Origin: JAZDLC01 sp043802345
GTDB taxonomy: Bacteria > Planctomycetota > B15-G4 > JADJEK01
Direction of reading: 5' to 3'
Assembly: GCA_043802345.1 (NCBI GenBank)
Contig: JAZDLC010000436.1
Location: 1-15,201, forward strand
DNA length: 15,201 nt
Shown here: one piece after another, positions 7,418 to 14,740 of the stretch
Layout: each line of letters begins with the position of its first letter
How positions within the stretch are numbered: position 1 is the stretch's first letter
Notes under the pieces: model-generated
What the model was told of the DNA's origin: nothing
Seen by the model: the letters and a program-made list of their open reading frames with translations, nothing else
Databases searched by the model: none
Position numbers and translations under genes: made by a program

Positions 7418-8137
7418 CTACGCGGGCGTGTGAAGCCTCAGCACAACCGTTCCAGGAGGATCCTCTCTCAACAGGAGCGTCCCCCCACACTCACGTATCA
7501 GACGGGTTGCGGCGTCCCACAGTCGCCGCGCGGTGACGAACGCCACATCCGCCGCGGGCATGGGACGAAACCGGGTCACGGTGGCCAGGATGGCCTCGCA
7601 GGACATGCCACTGCTCCTGGCGCTCAGGTAGACGCGCTCGGGAGCGCGGTCTCCGGCCCGACCATGCTCCAGCACCGAGAGGATGGCCAGCAGCAGCGCC
7701 AGGCGGACCATGTGCGCCGTTCCTCCCACGAGCGTCAGATGCGCGCAGGCAGGGTCGCACTCGACCGTCGTCGTCTGACCGCGGAGCGTCGCCCTGAGCA
7801 GGAGTTCCAGGCTGTCCAGGTCATCCGTGAGCGGGCGGGCGCAAGGCGCCACGCCGACATCGGAAAAGAAGTGGCGAAAAGCCTCCACCAGCAACTGGCA
7901 GCGGTCCGCCGGTTCATGGACCACGACCGGGATTCCGGACTCCCGTGTGTCCAAAGACATCCCGAGTTGCTGCATCTGCCTCTGACCATTGAGGACTGTC
8001 AGCAGGTTGGCGAACTCGTGAACAACGCCCCGGCCCACGATGCCCGCGGCGAGAGCTCCCGCGGCCTGAAACTCGCGTGATCGGGTCACCGGAGGCCGCT
8101 CACCGGCGCTCGCTGGTCGTGATCCAGGGTCTTGCAT
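7418..8137 (-). CDS. Histidine-kinase-like protein with H-box and degenerate ATPase region
   Basis: 239 residues, starting at ATG 8137 after a GGGGA-containing leader. Residues ~22-55 read as a dimerisation/phosphoacceptor helix: AAGALAAGIVGRGVVHEFANLLTVLNG, shown here in pieces as AAGALAAGIVGRG then VVHEFANLLTVLNG, where H40-E41 and N44 match the HExxN core of HisKA H-boxes. The C-terminal half has an ATPase-like layout (VRLALLLAILSVLEHG where an N-box should be, then strand-rich segments and a GGTLLLREDPPGTVVLRLHTP end like the last strands of the HATPase fold), but the Asn of the N-box, the DxGxG box and the GTGLGL box are missing. It therefore probably cannot bind ATP in the usual way. 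Known parallels are ChpT- and Spo0B-type phosphotransferases, which keep the H helix and lose ATPase activity. It is convergent with CvpA. A plus-strand frame across the same bases was rejected for lack of motifs. Confidence 0.65.
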   Translation of the reverse strand: MQDPGSRPASAGERPPVTRSREFQAAGALAAGIVGRGVVHEFANLLTVLNGQRQMQQLGMSLDTRESGIPVVVHEPADRCQLLVEAFRHFFSDVGVAPCARPLTDDLDSLELLLRATLRGQTTTVECDPACAHLTLVGGTAHMVRLALLLAILSVLEHGRAGDRAPERVYLSARSSGMSCEAILATVTRFRPMPAADVAFVTARRLWDAATRLIRECGGTLLLREDPPGTVVLRLHTPA

Positions 8138-8268
8138 GGTCCCCGTAGTCTAGCAGGCCACCGATGAAATGGGTGAAACACAGTCCTTCGACGACTCGCC
8201 AGCCGCTCTGGTTCCCTCAACCGCAAACCCAAGGAGGGGGGTGTCGCACGGTTTCCCGCCCGGCTGCC

Positions 8269-8309
8269 AAAAAGAACCGGGGTCGGCTCCGAAAGCGCCG
8301 ACCCCGGTT
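8269..8309 (-). terminator. Rho-independent terminator of the tRNA genes
   Basis: A perfect 13-base inverted repeat, 8275-8287 and 8297-8309, with a nine-base loop. On the minus strand, reading away from the tRNA-Val gene, the stem is followed by CTTTTT. It lies seven bases after the encoded CCA end, so it should end tRNA transcription. Confidence 0.88.
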
Positions 8310-8315
8310 GAGATC

Positions 8316-8390
8316 TGGTGGGCCGTAGTGGACTTGAACCACTGACTTCCACCGTGTGAAGATGGCACTCTGCCACTGAGTTAACGGCCC
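8316..8390 (-). tRNA. tRNA-Val (anticodon CAC)
   Basis: 75 bases including an encoded CCA end. Acceptor arms GGGCCGT and ACGGCCC pair perfectly. The T arm AGTGG-TTCAAGT-CCACT is canonical. The anticodon stem CCATC/GGTGG encloses the loop TTCACAC, giving anticodon CAC, which reads GUG. The T-loop invariant TTCAA is present. It lies 92 bases downstream of tRNA-Leu on the same strand and is probably co-transcribed with it. Confidence 0.95.
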
Positions 8391-8482
8391 AAGTTGAGTG
8401 TGCGTCCGAATCTAAGAGCTCCCGAGCTTTGAACGCCAGCAAAAACGCCGCTCCCGGACACGCGCCCCCCGTGCGTCAGTGT

Positions 8483-8570
<88 letters not shown>

Positions 8571-8581
8571 CCGGGGGGGCA

Positions 8582-8587
8582 AGAATA
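8582..8587 (-). promoter_or_regulatory. Possible -10 element for the tRNA pair
   Basis: TATTCT on the minus strand (four of six bases match TATAAT) lies 11 bases before the tRNA-Leu 5' end, a fitting distance. No good -35 hexamer sits at 16-18 bases upstream, so the call rests on position. Confidence 0.3.
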
Positions 8588-8836
8588 GCGATCGGAGAAG
8601 GCCTGAACACGGTTTTGTTCGTGTCGCAGCGAGCGGAGTTTTTTCTGCCTGAGCAGGATTGCTTTTGCCTCCTGTGAGTTACCCTGTTGGGCTGCCATCC
8701 GGACCCCAGGCCATGTTGTACAGCCTGGCACGACGTGGGTGGATCTCAACCTCTCGCCGCCCACATCCCCTTTCTTTCGCGGAAGCCGGGTGCTCGGGAG
8801 GCGGCGGACGGCTTTTTCCGACTGCTACGTGATGAG

Positions 8837-9568
8837 ATGCCAACGATGATTCGACTGGAACGCGTGACCAAGGGGTACGTCCAAGAAGGCGGGACCGCGG
8901 TCGTCCTGGACGGGCTCGATCTCCGGGTGGAGAGGGGCAGCTTCTGCGCGGTGATGGGGCCCCGCGGCGCCGGCAAGAGCACCCTGCTGAACATCGTCGG
9001 CGGAATCGACCATGCCGACCTCGGCGAGGTCGCGGTGGATGGCGCAGACCTGACCTGCCTGAGTGACTCGGAACTGGCCGCCTGGCGGGCCGAAAACATC
9101 GGATTCGTATCCCGGGGGTTCAACCTGATCCCGGTGCTGAGCGTCTACGAGAACGTGGAGTTGCCGCTCCTCCTCTCGCCACTCGACCCGGGCGAGCGGA
9201 TCGAGCACGTGGAACGGGCTGTGGGCCTGGTCGGCCTCTTTGAGCAGATGAGACACCGGCCGGTGCACCTGTCCGCGGAGCAGGCGCAGCGCGCAGCCTT
9301 TGCCAGGGCGCTGGTCACCGATCCAGACCTCATCCTGGCGGATGAGCCAACCGCCGGTCTGGACCGGAAATCAGGCGATCGGCTGGTCGATCTATTCTTC
9401 AGTCTCAACGACGAACTGGGCAAGACGATCCTGATCGCGACCCAGGATGTCCGGGTGGCGGAAAGGGCCAGCCGGGTGATCCGCCTGGAGAGAGGGCGCG
9501 TGGTGGAGCAGCGCAGCATGGCTGGCGCGGGCGGATCCGCCGGACTGGGCTATTTCCGCGGCTGGTGA
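8837..9568 (+). CDS. LolD/MacB-type ABC transporter ATP-binding protein with altered catalytic motifs
   Basis: 243 residues from the ATG at 8837; an ATG at 8846 is an alternative and neither has a strong ribosome binding site, while longer readings add a non-conserved stretch. The layout matches LolD/MacB/FtsE-type ATPases (MIRLERVTKGY, then FNLIPVLSVYENVELPLLL). Walker A is intact (GPRGAGKST, 41-49), as are Walker B (LILADEPTAGLD, catalytic E170) and the D-loop. But the Q-loop Gln is replaced: GFVSRGFNLIP has R93 where FVFQxFNL is usual. The signature is LSAEQ (145-149) rather than LSGGQ, and the H-loop His is Gln (IATQD, Q203). No permease gene is adjacent, although such ATPases normally sit beside one. 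It may be a functional variant, a regulator, or an ATPase in decline. It is convergent with ddl, with 7 bases between stops. Confidence 0.9.
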   Translation: MPTMIRLERVTKGYVQEGGTAVVLDGLDLRVERGSFCAVMGPRGAGKSTLLNIVGGIDHADLGEVAVDGADLTCLSDSELAAWRAENIGFVSRGFNLIPVLSVYENVELPLLLSPLDPGERIEHVERAVGLVGLFEQMRHRPVHLSAEQAQRAAFARALVTDPDLILADEPTAGLDRKSGDRLVDLFFSLNDELGKTILIATQDVRVAERASRVIRLERGRVVEQRSMAGAGGSAGLGYFRGW

Positions 9569-9584
9569 CGTCATCTCAGCCGCG
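9557..9584. terminator. Hairpin spanning the convergent ABC and ddl stop codons
   Basis: CGCGGCTG at 9557-9564 and CAGCCGCG at 9577-9584 form a perfect eight-base stem around a 12-base loop. The loop holds the palindrome TGACGTCA, the ABC stop and part of the ddl stop. There is no T tract on either side, so it is only a possible bidirectional terminator. Confidence 0.35.
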
Positions 9585-10562
9585 AAGCGCGCTCAAGACG
9601 AGCTGTTCGCACAGTTCTGCGTACGAGATCCCTTCCTGCTCAGCCGCTTTGGGGAACAGCGAGACTGAAGTCAGCCCGGGCATGGTGTTCAGCTCCAGGA
9701 AGACCGGCGTCTCGCCGTCGAGAATGAAGTCGCTCCTCGAGAGCGATCTGCAGCCGAACTCCTGGTGGACCAGGACAGCCTGCTCCTGAACGCGGCAGGC
9801 CAGTTCCGGATCGAGGCGCGCCGGACAGATCTCGTCGGTCATTCCAACGGTGTACTTCGCGTGATAGTCGAAGAAGGCGTCCATCTTCGGCACGATCTCG
9901 ATCACCGGCAGGGCGCGGGCGACTCCGTCCCGGCCTTCCAGCACCGGGCAGGACAGCTCCACGCCGTGAACTGCCTTCTCCACCAGCACCCTTCCCCCCT
10001 CGGCAAGGGCGGACCGGATCGCGTCTGCCAGGTCTTCTAAGTCCTCCACCCGGCTGACCCCCACGCTCGAGCCGGCGCAGGTCGGCTTGACGAAGAGCGG
10101 CATGCCGAGGTTGCCGGCCACACGCACGAACTGCTGCACCTCCTGGTCGGAGCAGCGCAGCGGCCCCACCCGTCCTTCCGGCACGGCCACTCCCAGGCTG
10201 GCGGCGATCCGCCGGGAGAGGTCCTTGTTCATGGCCAGGGCCGACGCCGCGACCCCATTGCCGACGTAGCGAAGCCCGACCGTCTCGAAGAACCCCTGGA
10301 GCGTGCCGTCCTCGCCGAAGCGGCCGTGCAGTGCCGGAAAGAGAACGTCGCAGGTCTCCAGCAGCCGGCTTCCGGCCTGGGTCGCGGAAACAGCCGCGCC
10401 CCCCGCCAGCGACCAGGCGAGCCTCTCCGTGATCTCCACCCGAATCACCGGATACCCCCGGCTCTCGAGGGCAGCCGCCACGGCCTGTCCCGAAAGAAAC
10501 GAGATCTCCCGCTCTCCCGCCGGCCCCCCCATCAGGACGCCGACCCTCGGTTTGTCGTTCAT
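9576..10562 (-). CDS. ddl: D-alanine--D-alanine ligase
   Basis: 328 residues, a normal length. It joins two D-Ala with ATP to make the dipeptide for peptidoglycan precursors, in the cytoplasm. N-terminal GGPAGEREISFLSG contains the conserved E17 of the substrate site. LFPALHGRFGEDGTLQG (74-90) is the family hallmark. The ATP-grasp region shows FVKPTCAGSSVGVSRV (157-172, K159), EKAVHGVELSCPVLEG, and a DYHAKY segment (232-237) with the Tyr typical of D-Ala-D-Ala rather than D-Ala-D-Lac enzymes. Metal-binding residues appear in SRSDF (R276, D278) and FLELNTMPGLT (E290, N292). The ATG at 10562 follows GGAG by eight bases. It is 74 bases downstream of the pyrophosphorylase gene and on the same strand, so it may be the last gene of that operon. 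Here it is separated from the usual mur/fts cluster. Confidence 0.95.
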   Translation of the reverse strand: MNDKPRVGVLMGGPAGEREISFLSGQAVAAALESRGYPVIRVEITERLAWSLAGGAAVSATQAGSRLLETCDVLFPALHGRFGEDGTLQGFFETVGLRYVGNGVAASALAMNKDLSRRIAASLGVAVPEGRVGPLRCSDQEVQQFVRVAGNLGMPLFVKPTCAGSSVGVSRVEDLEDLADAIRSALAEGGRVLVEKAVHGVELSCPVLEGRDGVARALPVIEIVPKMDAFFDYHAKYTVGMTDEICPARLDPELACRVQEQAVLVHQEFGCRSLSRSDFILDGETPVFLELNTMPGLTSVSLFPKAAEQEGISYAELCEQLVLSALRG

Positions 10563-10636
10563 CGAAGCATCTCCGGCGGAGCGCAGGTTCCGGCGCCGGC
10601 AGCCCGTCGGGGCTCCGCACCTCTTTCAGCGTTCCG

Positions 10637-12052
10637 TCAGGAGATTAGCAGCCGATGTTCACAGATCTGGCGCTCTTTCCGGACGCGCGCACTGAATTGC
10701 TCCCGGTCGAGACTGAACAGCGGCGAGATCTCCACCAGGGCATCCGGGCGGGCGGGCGCGAGGCCGGCCGCCTCCAGCCAGCTCCTGAAGAGCGAGGACA
10801 GGTCGTCCCGGGCCGTCCCGGGTGAATCCTGGCCGGTGCGGTTCTTGAGCGGAGAGAACTCCTCCGCCCGGCTGGCCTCCACCACCAGCGTCTTCCGCGC
10901 CAGCGGCAGGGCGTCGAAAACGAAGGTCTCGAACTTGACTCCGTTCTTCCCGTCCGGCGTGACCACCTTGCCGGCCGCGTCCACATACCGTACCGCCTTC
11001 GCGGCCCGGTGGTACGGCAGCGCTGGTCCGCCGCTGGTCACCTGGCGAACGAACTCGACCGACAGCGCGTGAATGGCGATATTTCCGGCCCTGTAGAGCA
11101 GCTCCCCTTCAGCGTCGCGGGCGGCCGCTAGTTCCTCCGGAAGGTCGCTGTACTCCACCACGCCCAGACTCCGCCCGGTGCGGGCGAAGACCCCCACCTT
11201 CTCGGCGGCATCCCGCTTCGGCACGCACTTGCTCGACATCTGGGAACCGGCCAGCACGTGATGCCCGAGGAACGCAGGCTCCAGCACCCTGGCCAGCGGG
11301 TTGTCCACCTGGAAGTAGTAGATCTGCTCGATGGCGCGCCGCTCCATCTCCGTCAGCGCGCCTTCACGAGCCAGCGCCGCGAGTGAACCGCCGTGGCCGT
11401 CCGGTGAAAGAAACAGGCTGGATTTGCTCGAGAGCAGCAGCCGGCCGTCGCGGTCGACCGCGGGCAACATCCCCTGCCGGAACAGGATCACGTCTTCGCG
11501 CGGGAGACCGAAGCAGGAGTTCTCCCGCAGGAACTCCTCGGTCTCTTCGTGGTTCGCCTGACTGGTCAGCACGAAGATCGGGATCGCGGCGCCGTATCGC
11601 CGGCGTGAAGCCAGGACCTTGGAGAAATGCCACTCGAAGAGCGAACAGCCGCTGATCGGCCCCACTGGATAGCACCCCTTCGGCCCGTCATACCCCAGAC
11701 GGGAGCCCTGGCCGCCCGCCACCACGAACGCAGCCACCTTCCCCGCACGCAGGATCTCTTCACCGGCGGCGATGGCCCGGTTCTCCTTCCGGCGGGCGCC
11801 GCTCGTCCGCGGCAGCGAAATGAACGGCGCTGGTTTCAGCCGACCCAGATCGATGGTGGAAACCGGCCGGTCCGCTTTCAGCTCCCGGATCAGCCGGGCC
11901 AGCGTCGGGAGGTCGACCCCCTGGAGCTCCGCCAGGAATCGCTCTCGTGACCCTCGCTCCAACTGCTCGAAGAAACGGAAGACATGTCCCTGCCCGGCCG
12001 CCTCGAAGCTGCGTCTCACCTCCGCCTCGGATCCGGTGAAATCATCGGTCAT
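10637..12052 (-). CDS. UAP1-like UTP/UDP-sugar pyrophosphorylase (eukaryote-type)
   Basis: 471 residues. This family transfers UMP from UTP to a sugar-1-phosphate; eukaryotic UAP1 makes UDP-GlcNAc. The nucleotide-binding motif is AAFVVAGGQGSRLGYDGPKG (107-126). Further family blocks are PIFVLTSQANHEET, GMLPAVDRDGRLLL, YYFQVDNPLARV (metal-binding D250), VVEYSDLPEE, GNIAIHALSVEF, FETFVFDALPLA and RAEEFSPLKN. The order and spacing fit UAP1-like enzymes rather than bacterial GalU or GlmU. Substrate could be GlcNAc-1-P, GalNAc-1-P or another hexose phosphate; I cannot tell. The first ~100 residues form a helical lead-in typical of the family. Its ATG overlaps the dehydrogenase stop (ATGA, 12049-12052), so the two are translationally coupled. 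UDP-GlcNAc feeds peptidoglycan and lipid A, which fits its neighbours ddl and fab. Confidence 0.88.
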   Translation of the reverse strand: MTDDFTGSEAEVRRSFEAAGQGHVFRFFEQLERGSRERFLAELQGVDLPTLARLIRELKADRPVSTIDLGRLKPAPFISLPRTSGARRKENRAIAAGEEILRAGKVAAFVVAGGQGSRLGYDGPKGCYPVGPISGCSLFEWHFSKVLASRRRYGAAIPIFVLTSQANHEETEEFLRENSCFGLPREDVILFRQGMLPAVDRDGRLLLSSKSSLFLSPDGHGGSLAALAREGALTEMERRAIEQIYYFQVDNPLARVLEPAFLGHHVLAGSQMSSKCVPKRDAAEKVGVFARTGRSLGVVEYSDLPEELAAARDAEGELLYRAGNIAIHALSVEFVRQVTSGGPALPYHRAAKAVRYVDAAGKVVTPDGKNGVKFETFVFDALPLARKTLVVEASRAEEFSPLKNRTGQDSPGTARDDLSSLFRSWLEAAGLAPARPDALVEISPLFSLDREQFSARVRKERQICEHRLLIS

Positions 12053-13014
12053 CGCGAAGGCCCCTCGAGCAGAACCTTCAGGACGCCGGGCTCGGCGGCC
12101 CGCTTCATCCCCTTGAGGCCTTCCTCAAGCGGGAACCGGTCGGCGATCATGCTGACAAGCGGCAGACTGCCGCTCTCCATCAGTTCCAGCGCCGTGTGGA
12201 AGGGACCGCAGCGTGAGCCGACCACCTTGATCTCATCGATCACGAGCGGGGCGAGCTGAGCCGCGTGGGGCGCTCCCGAGGTGGTCTTCAGCATCAACGT
12301 TCCCAGCGGCGCCACGAGGCCGATCGCCTGCTCGAGACCGGCGGGGGACCCGGTCGCCTCGACGACCAGATCGAAGCGGCTGTCCGGATCCAGGGGCTGT
12401 TCCGGGACCGGCTGCTCCTGGACCGCGATCGGCAGCGGAATCCGGCCGGGGTGATGTCCGAAGAGAGTCACCGAATGGCACTTCTGCGCCAGCACCAGCG
12501 CGCAGAGCAAGCCGAGTCTGCCATCCCCCAGAACCGCCACCCGGAGCCACGGTGAGATCTCCACCTGTTCGGGAATGCGGCAGGCGGCCGCCAGCGGCTC
12601 GGTGAAGACCGCATGCTCATCCGGAATCGTGTCCGGGACGCGGTGCAGATTGCGTTCCGGCAGCAGGAACGTGTCCTGAAAAGCACCGTCCCGCCCATGG
12701 ATCCCGAGGACGGTCCTCTTCGAACAGTGAGAGTAAAGACCGCGATTGCAGAAACTGCAGGACTGGCAAGCGCAGTTGATCTCCCCCACGACCCGCGCGC
12801 CCTGAAGAGACGGGCTGGAGCACGCCACCACGTCACCCACGAACTCATGCCCGAGCACGCCCTTGAACTGGAGATAGCCGCGCGAAATCTCGAGGTCAGT
12901 CTGGCAGATACCGGCCAGGCGAAGCCGGATGCGAGCCTCTCCCGGAGGCAAGGGCGGGGTCTCCCGGCTGGTCGCGATCCCCAGGGACTGGCCGTCGAAG
13001 GTCAGGGCGGCCAC
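12049..13014 (-). CDS. Zinc-dependent medium-chain dehydrogenase/reductase
   Basis: 321 residues from GTG at 13014, chosen because GAGGAG sits four bases upstream and it starts 8 bases after the fabF stop; a longer reading would overlap fabF by 80 bases. Residues expected for catalytic zinc are C37 (AGICQTDLE) and H56-E57 (GHEFVG), plus E139. The structural zinc loop is C83, C86, C89, C97 (CQSCSFCNRGLYSHC). The Rossmann dinucleotide site is VLGDGRLG (161-168), and EATGSP (219-224) follows. This is the alcohol/threonine/sorbitol dehydrogenase fold with NAD(P). The substrate is unknown. At 321 residues it is slightly short for the family, with a compact C-terminal part. Translational coupling to the UAP1-like gene hints at a sugar or sugar-nucleotide substrate, but this is inference. 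Confidence 0.88.
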   Translation of the reverse strand: MAALTFDGQSLGIATSRETPPLPPGEARIRLRLAGICQTDLEISRGYLQFKGVLGHEFVGDVVACSSPSLQGARVVGEINCACQSCSFCNRGLYSHCSKRTVLGIHGRDGAFQDTFLLPERNLHRVPDTIPDEHAVFTEPLAAACRIPEQVEISPWLRVAVLGDGRLGLLCALVLAQKCHSVTLFGHHPGRIPLPIAVQEQPVPEQPLDPDSRFDLVVEATGSPAGLEQAIGLVAPLGTLMLKTTSGAPHAAQLAPLVIDEIKVVGSRCGPFHTALELMESGSLPLVSMIADRFPLEEGLKGMKRAAEPGVLKVLLEGPSR

Positions 13015-13022
13015 GGTTCTCC

Positions 13023-14264
13023 TCAGCGTACCTTGCCGGCCAGCAACGAGACGTTGTGCCCGCCGAATCCAAGCGAGTTTGACAGGCCGTAGGTCACGTC
13101 CCAATCGCGCGCGGCTCCCGGGACGTAGTCCAAGTCGCAGGCTGGATCCGGATTTTCCAGGTTGAGGGTCGGGTGGACCACATTGTGGTAGACCGACTTG
13201 CAGAGCACCGCGAACTCCACCGCCGCGGAGGCTCCCAGCAGGTGTCCGACCATTGACTTCGTCGAGGAGACGGCGAGCTTCTTCGCATACTCGCCGAACA
13301 CCTTCTTGATGGCGGTGGTTTCGATCGCGTCGTTGTACGGCGTGGAAGTGCCGTGGGCGTTGATGTATCCCACTTGCTCCGGCCGCACCGAGCCGTCGTC
13401 GAGAGCCTGCTGGATCGCCCGCGCCGGGCCGTCGCCATCTTCCTTGGGGGCGGTGATGTGAAACGCGTCGGCGGTTGATCCGTAGCCGTAGACCTCGGCA
13501 TAGATCCTGGCGTCCCGCTTCCGTGCGTGTTCGAGCTCCTCGAGCACGATGATGGACGCCCCGTCCCCCATCACGAAGCCGTCCCGCTCCGCATCGAACG
13601 GGCGGCTGGCCCCTTGAGGATCGTCATTCCGGGTGGAGAGCGCCTTGAGAGCACAGAAACCACCCAGTCCCAGCGGAGTGATGGCGGCCTCCGAGCCACC
13701 CGTGAAGATGACATCCGCCTCGCCATACTGGATGGCCCGCAGGGCCATGCCAATGGCGTTGCCGGCGGAGGCGCAGGCCGAGCCGGTGACGAAGTTCGGT
13801 CCCTGCAGACCGTAGGTGATCGAAATCTGGCCGGAGAGGGCATTCACCATCAGCTTCGGAATGAAGTGCGGAGAGATGCGCCCGGGTCCCCGCTCCAGAA
13901 GGATGCTGTGCATCGCTTCCAGTTCGTGGATACCGCCGATTCCTGATCCGGCGATGCACCCGATGCGCTTGCGGTCCAGGCTCTCCAGGTTCAGACCAGA
14001 ATCGAGAAGTGCCTCCTTGGCGGCGACGAGTCCGTACTGTGTGAATACGTCGAGTTTCTTGGACTGGATCGGCAGGAAGTGGTCCTCGACGACGTAGTCC
14101 CGGCACTGGCCCGCGAAACGGGTCGCGTGGGCCGACACGTCGAATCCTTCCACCGGGGCGATGCCGCTCTGACCCTGGACAAGGCCGTCCCAGAGTCGCT
14201 CCATGCCGACGCCGAGGGAAGTCAGGCTTCCCAGACCGGTGACCACAACGCGCTTCCTGGACAT
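13023..14264 (-). CDS. fabF: 3-oxoacyl-[acyl-carrier-protein] synthase II
   Basis: 413 residues, the normal length. It condenses malonyl-ACP with acyl-ACP in fatty-acid elongation. The thiolase fold has the catalytic Cys at C164 (VTGSACASAGNAIG), His at H304 (INAHGTSTPYND) and H341 (STKSMVGHLLGAS) with K336, and the C-terminal GFGGHN loop (399-404). The N-terminus RVVVTGLGSLTSLG and PFDAERDGFVMGDGA are also family blocks. GGTGA lies eight bases before the ATG at 14264. It lies 63 bases downstream of acpP, the common acpP-fabF order, and 8 bases before the dehydrogenase. Confidence 0.97.
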   Translation of the reverse strand: MSRKRVVVTGLGSLTSLGVGMERLWDGLVQGQSGIAPVEGFDVSAHATRFAGQCRDYVVEDHFLPIQSKKLDVFTQYGLVAAKEALLDSGLNLESLDRKRIGCIAGSGIGGIHELEAMHSILLERGPGRISPHFIPKLMVNALSGQISITYGLQGPNFVTGSACASAGNAIGMALRAIQYGEADVIFTGGSEAAITPLGLGGFCALKALSTRNDDPQGASRPFDAERDGFVMGDGASIIVLEELEHARKRDARIYAEVYGYGSTADAFHITAPKEDGDGPARAIQQALDDGSVRPEQVGYINAHGTSTPYNDAIETTAIKKVFGEYAKKLAVSSTKSMVGHLLGASAAVEFAVLCKSVYHNVVHPTLNLENPDPACDLDYVPGAARDWDVTYGLSNSLGFGGHNVSLLAGKVR

Positions 14265-14327
14265 ATCGTCTTCACCCGATCCGGGCTGCGCCGGGCGGAG
14301 CGACAGAGCCGCGACCCGGCAGCCGCG

Positions 14328-14567
14328 TCAATTCATGCGCTTCTGGATGTAGGAAATCGCATCTCCCACAGACTGGATCTTCTCGGCGTCCTCATCCGGG
14401 ATGTTGATGTCGAACTCGTCCTCGAACTCCATGACCAGCTCGACCGTGTCGAGCGAGTCAGCTCCCAGATCGTTGATGAACGAGGTGGCTGACTGAATCT
14501 TGTCCCGGCTCGCGCCCATCTGCTCACAGACGATGTTGATGACGCGATCCTCAATGCTTGCACTCAC
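14328..14567 (-). CDS. acpP: Acyl carrier protein
   Basis: 79 residues from a GTG at 14567; GGAGGAG six bases upstream decides this start over longer readings. The Asp-Ser-Leu phosphopantetheine site is at S38 (INDLGADSLDTVELVMEFE). The protein is strongly acidic, as usual, and ends in ISYIQKRMN. It carries acyl chains for FabG, FabF and other fatty-acid enzymes in the cytoplasm. It lies between fabG (173 bases upstream) and fabF. Confidence 0.97.
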   Translation of the reverse strand: MSASIEDRVINIVCEQMGASRDKIQSATSFINDLGADSLDTVELVMEFEDEFDINIPDEDAEKIQSVGDAISYIQKRMN

Positions 14568-14675
14568 TTCGTGCTCCTCCACGGCAGAAAAGGGGATCAA
14601 CCGCGCGCGGTCCGTTTTGCTCTTGCGCGGAAGTACGGTATTGAACGTGTCGAAGGGTCGCAATGCAACGGTTTT

Positions 14676-14703
14676 CTTATCGCCGCTGCGTCCGCAACTC
14701 CAA
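14676..14703 (-). promoter_or_regulatory. Possible promoter for acpP
   Basis: On the minus strand TTGGAG (complement 14698-14703) and GATAAG (complement 14676-14681) are 16 bases apart, inside the 173-base fabG-acpP gap. The match to consensus is partial (three and four of six). A local promoter would suit the high demand for ACP, and the leader would be about 100 bases. Confidence 0.3.
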
Positions 14704-14740
14704 GAATATCAACTCTCTACAGCGACGAGGCCAATCCAGA

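Noticed and set aside
7331..8080. 249-residue plus-strand frame over the H-box gene
   Set aside because: It overlaps the end of the CvpA gene, has no motifs, and the minus strand has the HExxN helix.
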